From the NCBI RefSeq assembly GCF_016909575.1, contig NZ_JAFBGA010000003.1:62001-126000 (forward strand): 64,000 bases of DNA, given 5' to 3'. This document shows, piece by piece, positions 8,972 through 17,514 of the stretch (positions within the stretch are counted from its first letter, which is position 1; the number at the start of each line of letters is the position of its first letter). The notes beneath the pieces were generated by a model, which was not told where the DNA came from, did not search any database, and saw nothing but the letters and a program-made list of their open reading frames with translations. Made by a program: the position numbers and the translations under genes. This DNA is from Streptomyces sp. HB132 (GTDB lineage: Bacteria > Actinomycetota > Actinomycetes > Streptomycetales > Streptomycetaceae).

Positions 8972-9223
8972 TCACAAGGGGCGGGACGCACCACGTGTCC
9001 CGCCCCTTCCGCGTCCGGTGCATCCGGCACGGGACGGAACACGGTGCGCGACTTCCAGGTGCGTGCGGAGCCTGACCCGCTCGTCCGTCGCTCCGGACAG
9101 GTCGGCCCGTACTCGGGCCGACTTCTCGGAGCGTACGAGACGGTCGCACTCGGGACACCCGGGTACGGGCTCCGGGGCCCTCAGCGGGAACGAGTCGAAC
9201 GGGTCGTCGTCCCGGCGGCTCAC
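8972..9223 (-). CDS. Small conserved actinobacterial protein
   Basis: About 83 residues from the GTG at 9223. The conserved-looking part is at the N-terminus: DDPFDSFPLRAPEPVPGCPEC, then a charged helix with SGATDERVRLRTHLEVAH. Small proteins of this look are common in Streptomyces beside XRE/DUF397 genes; no function is known to me. Its start overlaps the stop of the preceding small gene by 4 nt (GTGA), so the two are probably translated together. The last ~15 codons run through the ectD terminator hairpin, so the true 3' end of the conserved protein may be an artefact of read-through. Confidence 0.55.
   Translation of the reverse strand: MSRRDDDPFDSFPLRAPEPVPGCPECDRLVRSEKSARVRADLSGATDERVRLRTHLEVAHRVPSRAGCTGRGRGGTRGASRPL
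8976..9008 (+). terminator. Terminator of ectABCD
   Basis: A perfect 12-bp stem (8976-8987 with 8997-9008) and a 9-nt loop, starting 18 nt after the ectD stop codon. It lies inside the extreme 3' end of the convergent small gene, so it may work in both directions. Confidence 0.8.
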
Positions 9224-9480
9224 AGGAAGCGTCCTTCGCTTCGGGCGTTGCACCGCGCGTTCTCCGCGCGAAGGCGTTCCATGGGCGTCGCGAGTCGTAC
9301 GGACGCCGGGTCCACCTCCCATTCGGCCCCGCCCCGGACCGGGCGCAGTGACCAGTAGGGGCCGGCGACTCCTCGGAACTCCCCCACCCGGTCATCACGG
9401 ACCGTGTCCACGACGAGGGTGCCGAGGGCCGGGGTGTGCGGGGGGTTCTGTCCACTTACAGTGCTGTACGCCCCAGCCAT
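9220..9480 (-). CDS. Small conserved actinobacterial protein
   Basis: 86 residues from ATG 9480 (MAGAYSTVSG). The core is LVVDTVRDDRVGEFRGVAG followed by GPYWSLRPVRGGAEWEVDP and RLATPMERLRAENAR. Proteins with this VVD-R-G-V / WEV-P / RLAT pattern are common in Streptomyces near XRE/DUF397 pairs and have no assigned function. It is divergent from the XRE regulator at 9587, leaving ~100 bp that must hold both promoters, and it overlaps the next small gene by 4 nt. Confidence 0.6.
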   Translation of the reverse strand: MAGAYSTVSGQNPPHTPALGTLVVDTVRDDRVGEFRGVAGPYWSLRPVRGGAEWEVDPASVRLATPMERLRAENARCNARSEGRFL

Positions 9481-9586
9481 CTTGACTCCACTCCGTAGTC
9501 GTCTCGCTACCAAGGCGGCTCAGCGTGGCCTGGAGTCAGGCTCTCTTCAACGTGTCATCCGTGAGCGGAAAGTTGGTAGCAGCCGG

Positions 9587-10423
9587 TTGAACGTCAAGGA
9601 GTTGCACCCCGGGAGCAGCCCACAGGCCGCCTACGGTGCACGGTTACGCAGGTCACGCGAGGCCCGCGGGTGGAAGCAGGAAGACCTCGCGGCACTCGTT
9701 GAGTATTCGAGTACACACATCTCGGCGGTGGAAACCGGCCGCAAGGTTCCGACTCTGCGTTTCTCGCGGAGTGCCGACCGCGCCTTCGGTGTCGGAGGTA
9801 CGAAGGACAGCTTCGAACGCGAGTGGGCCGAGATCCGGAACGGCTCGCTGCTCGAAGGGTTCCCTGAGTACGTGGGGTACGAAGGACGCGCGGTCGAGAT
9901 CCGCCTGTTCGAGATCGGCCTCGTTCCGGGGCTTCTGCAAACACCGCAGTACGCCCGGGCGCTGGCGCAGGGAGAGGTTCAGCGTGGCGCCATCACTCCT
10001 GAACAGGCCGACGAACGACTCTCGTTCCTCGCGGAGCGTCAGGCAGCACTGACACGACGCAAGCCGCCGATGATGCTTGTGGTGATGGACGAGAGCTGCA
10101 TCCGGCACCAGGTCGGCGGCGCCGGGGTCATGGCCACGCAGCTTCAGCGGTTGGCCGACTTCGCTGCGCTGCCCAACACGGTGCTACAGGTGTCACCGTT
10201 CGACGTGGGTGCGAGGCGGGCGTTCAACCTGCCGGTCAACTTGCTCACCATGGCTGACCGCAGCATGGTCGGCTACGCCGAGTCCCAGGCGCAGGGGCAC
10301 CTGGACCGCGAAACCACGTACGTCCTCTCCATGTTGACGGCCTACCATCACCTACAGGCCGAAGCGTTGTCGCAAGCGGCTTCCGTGGCCATGATCCAGG
10401 TGATGAAAGGGACAGTTCCGTGA
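9587..10423 (+). CDS. XRE-family transcriptional regulator with DUF5753 domain
   Basis: A 278-residue DNA-binding regulator. Residues ~14-70 form a Cro/CI-type helix-turn-helix (YGARLRRSREARGWKQEDLA, SSTHISAVETGRKVPT). The rest is the DUF5753 domain found with this HTH in actinobacteria (EIGLVPGLLQTPQYARAL, RQAALTR, VVMDESCIRHQVGG). The TTG at 9587 gives the usual N-terminus (NVKELHPGSSPQAAYG); longer frames add unrelated sequence. Its stop overlaps the DUF397 gene by 4 nt. Such pairs are abundant in Streptomyces, some of them controlling development or antibiotic production, but this one has no visible target beyond its own locus. Confidence 0.88.
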   Translation: MNVKELHPGSSPQAAYGARLRRSREARGWKQEDLAALVEYSSTHISAVETGRKVPTLRFSRSADRAFGVGGTKDSFEREWAEIRNGSLLEGFPEYVGYEGRAVEIRLFEIGLVPGLLQTPQYARALAQGEVQRGAITPEQADERLSFLAERQAALTRRKPPMMLVVMDESCIRHQVGGAGVMATQLQRLADFAALPNTVLQVSPFDVGARRAFNLPVNLLTMADRSMVGYAESQAQGHLDRETTYVLSMLTAYHHLQAEALSQAASVAMIQVMKGTVP

Positions 10424-10626
10424 CTGACGAGCCTCGCTGGCACAAGTCCTCCTACAGCTCGAACGGCGGCAACTGCGTCGAGGTCGCCGCCGACCTCGCC
10501 CGTTCTTACGGCGTGGTCCCCGTCCGTGACTCCAAGAACCCGGGCGGCGCCGTCCTGAACCTCCCCGCCGCCTCCTTCGCCTCCTTCGTGGACGGCATCA
10601 GGGCAGGAGCGTTCGGCACGGCGTGA
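10420..10626 (+). CDS. DUF397 domain protein
   Basis: A 68-residue single-domain DUF397 protein: WHKSSYSSNGGNCVEVA, VPVRDSKNPGGAVL and a C-terminal FASFVDGIRAGAF. Its GTG start overlaps the stop of the XRE/DUF5753 gene (GTGA), the standard arrangement for these pairs. By analogy with bldB-like and other XRE/DUF397 modules it may modulate the regulator. The exact role is unknown. Confidence 0.9.
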   Translation: MTDEPRWHKSSYSSNGGNCVEVAADLARSYGVVPVRDSKNPGGAVLNLPAASFASFVDGIRAGAFGTA

Positions 10627-10717
10627 TCGGCAGTCGGCCGCTGAAGGCCGTGCACGAGCCCGCCCGGCCGTTCAACTCGCTGGACCGGGGCGCGAGTCAG
10701 CGGCGAAAGTGGCGCCC

Positions 10718-11731
10718 ATGACTTCGCTCGTACAGCACATCACCATCGACTGCGCCGACGCCTACGAACTGGCCCTCTTCTGGGCGGAGGTGCTCGGTTC
10801 CTCCCTGGCCGACGACGACGAGCCCGGTGACCCCGAGGCGTTGGTCGAGACGCCCCGGGGCACGCTGCTCTTCGTCACGGTTCCGGAGCCGAAGCGCGCC
10901 AAGAACCGCGTCCACCTTGACCTGCGCCCCGACGACCGGACCCGCGACGAGGAGGTCGAGCGGCTGCTCGCCATCGGGGCCACCCTGGTCGCCGACCACC
11001 GCAAGCCGAACGGCCGGGGCTGGGCCACGCTCGCCGACCCCGAGGGCAACGAGTTCTGTGTGGAGTGCGGTGCGGGGGAACGCGCCGCACTGACCGGAGC
11101 CCGGCTGCCCGTCACCGCCGACGACGTGACGCTGGCGGTACGGCTCGCGGTGGACGTCATGGCGCAGGCTCCCGGGGACGGCTGGCGCAACCCCGCGGGG
11201 ACCTTGGAGTGGGACTGCTGGGAGACCGTCGAGCACCTGAGCGACGACCTGTTCTCGTACGCGGTCCAGCTCGGCCCGCGCAAGCCGCCGCAGGACCGTC
11301 TGGTGCCGTATCACTTCGCCCCCCGGCGCGAGGGCGGCCCCTGGAACATGGTGTTCGCCGATCCGGAGGCGGGAAGCACCGGGCTGCTCCAGACGCTGGA
11401 GGCGAGCGGCTCCCTGCTGGGCGCCATGGTGCGGACGACCCCCGCTGATGTGCGCTCCCACCATGCCTGGGGCCTCTCGGACCCGGAGGGCTTCGCCGCG
11501 ATGGGCATCGTCGAGACCCTGGTGCACACCCACGACGTCGCCGCCGGGCTGTCGCTCCCCTGGACCCCGCCCCGGGACCTCTGCGACCGGGTGCTGGCAC
11601 GGCTCTTCCCCGACGCCCCGGACGACGAGGACCGGTGGACCGTGCTGCTCTGGTCCACCGGCCGCGCCGATCTGCCGGGCCGCGACCGTGTCACGTCGTG
11701 GAAGTGGCACGGTGCGCCGCTGGACCGCTGA
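10718..11731 (+). CDS. VOC (glyoxalase-like) and DinB/mycothiol-type fusion protein
   Basis: 337 residues with two parts. Residues ~1-125 are a VOC domain (TSLVQHITIDCADAYELALF, LADPEGNEFCVE). Residues ~130-337 resemble the DinB/mycothiol-dependent maleylpyruvate isomerase superfamily, with an early WDCWETVEHLSDDLFSYA helix and a later VETLVHTHDVAAGL containing the histidines that usually bind metal in this fold. ATG 10718 has GAAAG about 9 nt upstream and gives the typical VOC start; a GTG at 10709 is an alternative. The reaction is unknown. Candidates are thiol-dependent isomerisation or transfer, or resistance to a small electrophile. Confidence 0.7.
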   Translation: MTSLVQHITIDCADAYELALFWAEVLGSSLADDDEPGDPEALVETPRGTLLFVTVPEPKRAKNRVHLDLRPDDRTRDEEVERLLAIGATLVADHRKPNGRGWATLADPEGNEFCVECGAGERAALTGARLPVTADDVTLAVRLAVDVMAQAPGDGWRNPAGTLEWDCWETVEHLSDDLFSYAVQLGPRKPPQDRLVPYHFAPRREGGPWNMVFADPEAGSTGLLQTLEASGSLLGAMVRTTPADVRSHHAWGLSDPEGFAAMGIVETLVHTHDVAAGLSLPWTPPRDLCDRVLARLFPDAPDDEDRWTVLLWSTGRADLPGRDRVTSWKWHGAPLDR

Positions 11732-11811
11732 GCTGACGGAATTCGGCCACATCGCGGCCGGTTGACCCGCCCGGCGATGTCCGGGCGGGAAGTTCGGGTA
11801 GCGTCCCAGCC

Positions 11812-12306
11812 GTGGAACAGCCGACCAGCACCGCCCTCACCGATCAGGCGCCGGCAGACCCCGCGGCCACCGACGACGCGCTGGTCACCCAGCCCATCGG
11901 ATACTGGAGCGGCCTGGCCCACGCGGCCGTCACCCGCCATCTGCGGGACGCCATGGCCAGGATCGACGTCACGCAGCCGCAGTACTGGGTGCTCAACCGG
12001 GTGCATGGCGGGCCGGCCGCACCCACCCGTGAGGAGGTCGTCACCCAGCTCACTCCCCTCGCCGACGGACCGCACGACATCTCCAGGGTCGTCGCCCAGC
12101 TGCTCCACCGCGGCTGGCTCGGCAGCGGGGACGACGGGCGACTGCACCTCACCGGTGACGGCGAGGCCGCCCGGGTGCGGCTGCGTGAGCTGGCGACCGG
12201 TCTCCGCGCCGAGGTCCACCAGGGGATCAGCGACGCGGAGTACGTGGCCGCGCTCAAGGTCCTCCGGACGATGGTGGCCAACGTCGAGGGCTCACGCCCC
12301 CTCTGA
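11812..12306 (+). CDS. MarR-family transcriptional regulator
   Basis: A 164-residue winged-helix protein. A leading segment with IGYWSGLAHAAVTRHLRDAM precedes the HTH core (VTQPQYWVLNRV, TREEVVTQLTPL, DISRVVAQLLHRGWL) and the wing GDDGRLHLTGDGEAAR. The GTG at 11812 gives the expected length. It stands alone. Its target is unknown; the convergent neighbour is the GH53 galactanase. Confidence 0.75.
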   Translation: MEQPTSTALTDQAPADPAATDDALVTQPIGYWSGLAHAAVTRHLRDAMARIDVTQPQYWVLNRVHGGPAAPTREEVVTQLTPLADGPHDISRVVAQLLHRGWLGSGDDGRLHLTGDGEAARVRLRELATGLRAEVHQGISDAEYVAALKVLRTMVANVEGSRPL

Positions 12307-12358
12307 ACGCTTGCTCCGCTGCCGCCGGTGCCACGGTCCGGGTGCCCGGCGGTACGGG

Positions 12359-13918
12359 CTACCTGTGCGAGAACCAGGCGGCCGCCGGAAGCAGCTTGCC
12401 GTCGTAGTCGAACACCGCCTGGTTCTCCCACGCGTTGCCCGAGGACGGGTCGGCCGGGTCCCAGCCGCTGCCCTTCGCCGCGGTCCAGGCCGGCTCCCAG
12501 TACACGGCTCCCAGGCCCCGGCCGTTCGGGACGGCCTCGACGACGTTCATGACGTCGCGGAGGTTCGCCGCCTGGCCGGCCGGGGTCGCCGGGTAGCCGG
12601 CGACGAGCTGGCCGGCGGTGGCCACGTTGTTCTCCAGGCCGTCGTCGTCGGCGAGCGTGTGGGCGTAGGCGGTCTCGGCGACCAGCACCGGCTTCCCGTA
12701 ACGGGAGGCTGCGTCGTCGAGGTTGGTCTGGAGCTCGGACAGCGGGCCGTGCCAGTAGCCGTAGTAGGACAGGGCGATGACGTCGAAGGGCACCTTGTGG
12801 GCGACGGCGTTGTCGAACCACCAGCGGGTGCCCGCGTTGTCGCCGCCCTCGGCGAGGTGCAGCGCCACCTTCGTGCCGGGGGAGACCGCCTTCGCGGCGT
12901 TCGCCCCGGAGGTGATCAGACCGGCCAGCCGGGACCAGTTGTCCGTGGAGCCCTCCGGCCAGAGCATTCCGCCGTTGATCTCGTTGCCGATCTGCACCAT
13001 GTCGGCCGTGGTGCCCTGGGCCTTGAGCGCGTTCAGCACGTCGTACGTGTGGTTGTAGACGTCCGCGCGGAGCTGCGTGTAGCTGTGCCCCGACCAGGCG
13101 GCGGGCTTGTTCTGCTTGCCGGGGTCGGCCCAGGCGTCGGAGTAGTGGAAGTCGATGAGCGTCTTCATGCCGAGGGCCTTGGCGCGCTTGGCCATGGCGA
13201 GGACGCGGGCCTTGTCGTTGTAGCCGTCGGCCGGGTTCACCCACACCTTGAGGCGTACGTAGTTCATCCCGGAGCTCTGGAGGATGCGTATGGCGTCCCC
13301 CGCCGTGCCGCTCGCGTCGCGGTACGTGGCTCCGTGCGCCTCGTTCTTCGGGAGGGTGGAGAGGTCGCCGCCCCTGACGCCCAGCCCGGTGCTCCCGGGG
13401 GTGAAGGTGATGTCGTCGAAGTTCGCCCACTCCCCCGCGTGCGCGTCGGAGTTGAGGCTGATCGTGCAGGCGCCGCCGGTCACCCTGACGGAGGTGACGA
13501 GCCGGATCCACTCGCCGTTCGCGGTCGGGGGCAGGTCGGTGCGCTGCTCGGCGCTGCCGCAGTTGCGCAGGGCGATGTGGACGGAGTTCTGGCCGCCGCC
13601 CGAGCGCACCCAGGCGCTGAGGGTGTACGTGCCGTCGGTCAGGCCGCTCAGGTACTGGTAGGTCTCGACCTTGTACGCCGAGGCCGACCAGTGGCTGAGC
13701 CTGTTGCTGCCGCCGTGGCCGCCCGCCTCCGTGAAGGAGGCGGCGTTCTGGCCTCCGGCCGAGTACGTCGACCATCCGTTGGCCCCCGACTCGAAGCCGG
13801 TGTTGACGGGGGCGGTGGCCGCGTGGGCGGCCTGGGCGGGGAGCGCGGCGAACACGAGGCCGGAGAGTGCGGCCACCGCCCCGGCCGCTTTCGCGCGGGT
13901 GTGCGTCTTTCCGTACAT
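12359..13918 (-). CDS. Secreted arabinogalactan endo-beta-1,4-galactanase (GH53)
   Basis: Hydrolyses beta-1,4-galactan side chains of pectin outside the cell. It is 519 residues from ATG 13918, with a signal peptide ending near AHAA. A carbohydrate-binding-like beta-sandwich follows at about 30-175 (NTGFESGANGWSTYSAGG). The GH53 catalytic barrel starts near RGGDLSTLPKNEAHG, with the acid/base glutamate in QIGNEINGGMLWPEG (about residue 313) and the nucleophile in PVLVAETAYAHT (about 414). It lies 50 bp downstream of the GH42 gene on the same strand, so both are probably one transcript. The facing ABC importer should take up the galacto-oligosaccharides. Confidence 0.9.
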   Translation of the reverse strand: MYGKTHTRAKAAGAVAALSGLVFAALPAQAAHAATAPVNTGFESGANGWSTYSAGGQNAASFTEAGGHGGSNRLSHWSASAYKVETYQYLSGLTDGTYTLSAWVRSGGGQNSVHIALRNCGSAEQRTDLPPTANGEWIRLVTSVRVTGGACTISLNSDAHAGEWANFDDITFTPGSTGLGVRGGDLSTLPKNEAHGATYRDASGTAGDAIRILQSSGMNYVRLKVWVNPADGYNDKARVLAMAKRAKALGMKTLIDFHYSDAWADPGKQNKPAAWSGHSYTQLRADVYNHTYDVLNALKAQGTTADMVQIGNEINGGMLWPEGSTDNWSRLAGLITSGANAAKAVSPGTKVALHLAEGGDNAGTRWWFDNAVAHKVPFDVIALSYYGYWHGPLSELQTNLDDAASRYGKPVLVAETAYAHTLADDDGLENNVATAGQLVAGYPATPAGQAANLRDVMNVVEAVPNGRGLGAVYWEPAWTAAKGSGWDPADPSSGNAWENQAVFDYDGKLLPAAAWFSHR

Positions 13919-13967
13919 CGTCGATGTCCCTTCGACAGTTGTGCGGGATTCCCTGTGGGGGTGCGCC

Positions 13968-16013
13968 TCAGCCGTCGAGCCGTACGACACGGACCGCGCC
14001 CGCCGGAACGGCGAGCCCGTCCACGGCGGGCTCGCCGGTGAGGAGTTCGGTGCCGGGCGCGTCCAGCGCGACCGTGGCCTCGGCGTCGGTGTGGTTGATC
14101 ACGAAGAGGTAGCTGCCGGTGTCGCCGGTGCGGCGTACGACTTCGACGTCGTACGGCAGGCTCGTGCGGGGCTCGATGCGGGCGTCGGCGGCGGCGCGGT
14201 CCAGGACGGCGTCCAGGTCCGGACCGGAGAGCCGGGTGGAGATGTACCAGGCCGTGCCCCGGCCGAGGCGGTTGCGGGTGACGGCGGGCCGGCCGGCCGG
14301 GATGCCGTCGGCGTACGACCAGAGGGTCTCGGCGCCGCGCGGGATCACGACGTCCGACCAGAGGTCGCCGGTCAGCTCGGGGCCTTCGGGTGCGCCCCCG
14401 GGGGTGATCAGGCGGACGGTAGCGCCCTCGCCGAGCGGGGAGAACTCCTCGACCGTCAGCCCGAGCACGTCCCGGAGCGGGCCCGGGTAGGCCCCGGGGT
14501 GCACGGCGTCGTCGGCGTCGACGATTCCGGAGAAGTACGAGACGACGAGGGTGCCGCCCTCCTCGACGTACCGGCGCAGGTTACGTCCGGTCTCCTCGGT
14601 GGCGAGGTAGAGGGCGGGGACGACGACCAGGGGGTAGCCGGAGAGGTCGGCGTCGGGGTGGGCGAAATCGACGGTGAGGTGGCGGTCGAAGAGCGAGGCG
14701 TAGAACGTGTCGGCGCGCTCGCGGGCGTCGTGCTCCTCGCTGGGGCGCCACTCCAGGCTCTGCGCCCACCAGGACTGCCAGTCCCAGAGCATCGCAACGT
14801 CGGCGACGGTCCGGGTGCCCCGGACACCCTCCAGCAGGCCGAGTCCGGCGCCGAGCGCGCTGACCTCGCGCCAGATCCGCGAGTCGGTGCCGGCGTGCGG
14901 GACCATCGCGGAGTGGAACTTCTCGGCGCCGCGCCGGGACTGCCGCCACTGGAAGAACATCGCGCCCTCGGAGCCGCGGGCGACGTGGGAGAGGCTGTTG
15001 CGGGCCATCTCGCCGGGACGCTTGGCGGGGTTGCGGGGTTGCCAGTTGACGCCGCTGGTGGAGTGCTCGAGCAACAGCCAGGGCGCGCCGCCCGCCACCG
15101 AGCGGGTGAGGTCGGCGGCCATGGCCAGGTTGACGTGGGTGCGGCGGCCGTCGGTGATCAGGTAGTGGTCGTTGGTGACGAGGTCGACCTCGCGGCCCCA
15201 GGCCCAGTAGTCGACGGATTCGCACTGGCTGAGGGCGGTCATGAAGTTGGTGGTGACCGGGATGCCGGGGGCGAGCCGGTGCAGGACGTCGCGTTCGGCG
15301 GTGAAGTTCTCCCGCATGGTGGCGTCGGCGAAGCGGGCGTAGTCCAGCTGCTGGGCGGGGTTGCCGACGGTCGGCGTGGTCCGGGGCGGGTCGATGTCGT
15401 CGAGGCTCCGGTAGCGCTGGCCCCAGAAGGCGGTGCCCCAGGCCTTGTTGACCGCTTCGACGGAGCCGTGCCGGGCGGCGAGCCAGCGGCGGAAGTGCGC
15501 GCCGCAGCTGTCGCAGTAGCAGGCGCTGACGGGGACGCCGTACTCGTTGTGGACGTGCCACATCGCGAGGGCGGGGTGCTTCGCGTAGCGGCGGGCGAGC
15601 TGCTCGGTGATGTTCGCCGCCGCCGCACGGTAGGGGACGGAGCTGTGACAGATGGCGCCGCGTGATCCGAAGGCGTAGCGGACCCCGTCCCGGCTGACCG
15701 GCAGGGCCTCGGGGTGGGCGCGGTAGAACCAGGCCGGCGGGGCGACGGTGGGCGTTCCGAGGTCGGCGCGGATGCCGTTGACGTGCAGCAGGTCCAGGAG
15801 GCGGTCGAGCCAGCCGAAATCGTAGGTGCCCGGCTCGGGTTCCAGCAGCGCCCAGGAGAAGATCCCGACGCTGACCATGGTCACGCCGGCCTCCCTCATG
15901 AGGCGCACGTCCTCGTGCCAGACATCTTCGGGCCACTGCTCGGGGTTGTAGTCGCCACCGAAGGCGAGCTTGTACAGGCCGACCGGGTAGGGAGCGGGTT
16001 CTGGGTGCGGCAT
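13968..16013 (-). CDS. Beta-galactosidase (GH42)
   Basis: A 681-residue intracellular enzyme releasing galactose from imported galacto-oligosaccharides. It has the GH42 barrel start LAFGGDYNPEQWPEDVW, the acid/base glutamate in MWHVHNEYGVPV (about E157), a cysteine cluster CYCDSC typical of zinc-binding GH42 enzymes, and the nucleophile glutamate in WLLLEHSTSGVNW (about E316). It then has the usual trimerisation and C-terminal beta domains. ATG 16013 has AGGAG 7 nt upstream; there is no signal peptide from this start. It is the first gene of the minus-strand unit with GH53, divergent from the solute-binding protein gene across a 187-bp control region with a LacI-type operator. Confidence 0.92.
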   Translation of the reverse strand: MPHPEPAPYPVGLYKLAFGGDYNPEQWPEDVWHEDVRLMREAGVTMVSVGIFSWALLEPEPGTYDFGWLDRLLDLLHVNGIRADLGTPTVAPPAWFYRAHPEALPVSRDGVRYAFGSRGAICHSSVPYRAAAANITEQLARRYAKHPALAMWHVHNEYGVPVSACYCDSCGAHFRRWLAARHGSVEAVNKAWGTAFWGQRYRSLDDIDPPRTTPTVGNPAQQLDYARFADATMRENFTAERDVLHRLAPGIPVTTNFMTALSQCESVDYWAWGREVDLVTNDHYLITDGRRTHVNLAMAADLTRSVAGGAPWLLLEHSTSGVNWQPRNPAKRPGEMARNSLSHVARGSEGAMFFQWRQSRRGAEKFHSAMVPHAGTDSRIWREVSALGAGLGLLEGVRGTRTVADVAMLWDWQSWWAQSLEWRPSEEHDARERADTFYASLFDRHLTVDFAHPDADLSGYPLVVVPALYLATEETGRNLRRYVEEGGTLVVSYFSGIVDADDAVHPGAYPGPLRDVLGLTVEEFSPLGEGATVRLITPGGAPEGPELTGDLWSDVVIPRGAETLWSYADGIPAGRPAVTRNRLGRGTAWYISTRLSGPDLDAVLDRAAADARIEPRTSLPYDVEVVRRTGDTGSYLFVINHTDAEATVALDAPGTELLTGEPAVDGLAVPAGAVRVVRLDG

Positions 16014-16104
16014 GGACAGCTCCTGGCTCTTCGGGACAACTTCTGGGAACGTGCACACACATTCTCGGCGGCGCAGGCCCAACATAACCGCACAGCAACA
16101 ACCA

Positions 16105-16133
16105 TTGACAAGTGTCGGTTTCGTTTCTCTACT
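16105..16133 (+). promoter_or_regulatory. Sigma70-type promoter of the galactan ABC importer
   Basis: A consensus -35 box TTGACA (16105-16110) and a -10-like TCTACT (16128-16133) are spaced 17 bp apart, 68 bp upstream of the solute-binding protein ATG. The LacI-type operator overlaps the end of the -10 box and the expected start site. Confidence 0.65.
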
Positions 16134-16147
16134 GTGAACGCTCACAG
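16132..16147. promoter_or_regulatory. LacI-family operator
   Basis: CTGTGAACGCTCACAG has perfect outer arms CTGTGA/TCACAG around a CG centre, the look of LacI/GalR-family operators. It sits on the -10 region of the importer promoter in the divergent control region. The LacI regulator at 19337 is the obvious candidate to bind it and to repress both directions until a galactan-derived sugar is present. Confidence 0.6.
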
Positions 16148-16200
16148 CGCCTTCCGGCCAGTCCGCCGATGCGTCTGTTCGTCTCGTCAGGGGAGAAACC

Positions 16201-17514
16201 ATGAAATACCGCACCGTCGCGGTGTCCACCGCCGCCGCTCTCGCCGCCACCGCCCTGCTCTCGGGGTGCGGCACGGACGACGGCGGCGACGGGCCGGCCG
16301 CGTCCGGGCCCGCCTCGCTGACCTACTGGGCGTGGGCGCCCGGCCTGGACAAGGTCGCGGACATCTGGAACGAGGGCCCCGGCAAGGAGGCCGGCATCAC
16401 CGTCACGGTGAAGAAGCAAGCCTCGGGCGACGACCTGGTCACCAAGATCATCACGGCGGCGAAGGCCCACAAGGCCCCTGACCTGGTCCAGGCCGAGTAC
16501 CAGGCGCTCCCCACCCTGGTCTCCAACGACGTCCTCGCGGACATATCCGAGGAGGCGGGCGACGTCGAGGGCGAGTTCGCCGACGGTGTCTGGCAGCAGG
16601 CGACGCTCGGCTCGGACGCCCTGTACGCCCTGCCGCAGGACTCCGGCCCGCTGATGTTCTACTACCGCGAGGACCTGTTCGAGCAGTACGGCCTGACGGT
16701 GCCCACCACCTGGGACGAGTTCGCCGAGACCGCCCGCGCGCTGAAGAAGAAGGCGCCGGACAAGGACCTCACCACCTTCTCCTCGAACGACTCGGGCCTC
16801 TTCGCGGGCCTCGCCCAGCAGGCGGGCGCGAAGTGGTGGACCACGGGCGGCGACAAGTGGAAGGTCGCGATCGACGACCCGGCCACGAAGAAGGTCGCGG
16901 ACTTCTGGGGCGGTCTGGTCGAGGAGGGCGCCATCGACAACCAGCCGATGTACACCCCCGCCTGGAACAAGGCGCTCAACACGGGCAAGCAGGTCGCCTG
17001 GGTCAGCGCCGTCTGGGCGCCCGGCACCCTGACCACCGCCGCTCCCGAGACGAAGGGCAAGTGGGCGATGGCCCCGCTCCCCCAGTGGAACACCGGTGAG
17101 AACGTCACCGGCAGCTGGGGCGGCTCCTCCACCGCCGTCACCAACGACTCCAAGAACAAGAAGGCCGCCGCCACCTTCGCGAAGTGGCTGAACACGGATC
17201 CGACGGCACTCGCCGCGCTGGTGAAGGAGGGCGGCATCTACCCCGCCGCCACGGCCGCCCAGACCGGTGGTGCCCTGTCGAAGGCTCCGGACTACTTCTC
17301 CAACCAGCCCGCCTTCTACACCGAGGCCGCCAAGATCGCCCAGGGCACCGCCCCCGCGGCCTGGGGCCCGAACGTCAACGTCGCGTACAGCGCCTTCAAG
17401 GACAACTTCGCCGCGGCCGCCAAGAACAAGTCGGACTTCGGCCCCGCGCTGACCGCCATGCAGGACGCCACCGTCGCGGACCTGAAGAAGCAGGGCTTCG
17501 GGGTCTCGGAGTGA
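16201..17514 (+). CDS. Sugar ABC transporter solute-binding lipoprotein
   Basis: A 437-residue family 1 extracellular solute-binding protein, anchored by a lipobox LLSGC (Cys23). The mature part starts with SLTYWAWAPGLDKVADIW and has motifs of maltose/galacto-oligosaccharide-type binding proteins (ALPQDSGPLMFYYREDLFEQ, WNKALNTGKQVAWV). It is the first gene of a three-gene importer; the next gene overlaps its stop by 4 nt. The context (GH53, GH42, LacI) suggests galacto-oligosaccharides as ligand. Confidence 0.92.
   Translation: MKYRTVAVSTAAALAATALLSGCGTDDGGDGPAASGPASLTYWAWAPGLDKVADIWNEGPGKEAGITVTVKKQASGDDLVTKIITAAKAHKAPDLVQAEYQALPTLVSNDVLADISEEAGDVEGEFADGVWQQATLGSDALYALPQDSGPLMFYYREDLFEQYGLTVPTTWDEFAETARALKKKAPDKDLTTFSSNDSGLFAGLAQQAGAKWWTTGGDKWKVAIDDPATKKVADFWGGLVEEGAIDNQPMYTPAWNKALNTGKQVAWVSAVWAPGTLTTAAPETKGKWAMAPLPQWNTGENVTGSWGGSSTAVTNDSKNKKAAATFAKWLNTDPTALAALVKEGGIYPAATAAQTGGALSKAPDYFSNQPAFYTEAAKIAQGTAPAAWGPNVNVAYSAFKDNFAAAAKNKSDFGPALTAMQDATVADLKKQGFGVSE

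Noticed and set aside
12322..12352. Terminator between MarR and GH53
   Set aside because: Only a 7-bp stem with a long loop can be drawn; too weak to call.
11762..14041. A 759-codon plus-strand frame across the GH53 region
   Set aside because: It overlaps the MarR gene in another frame and the GH53 gene on the other strand; no domain is seen.
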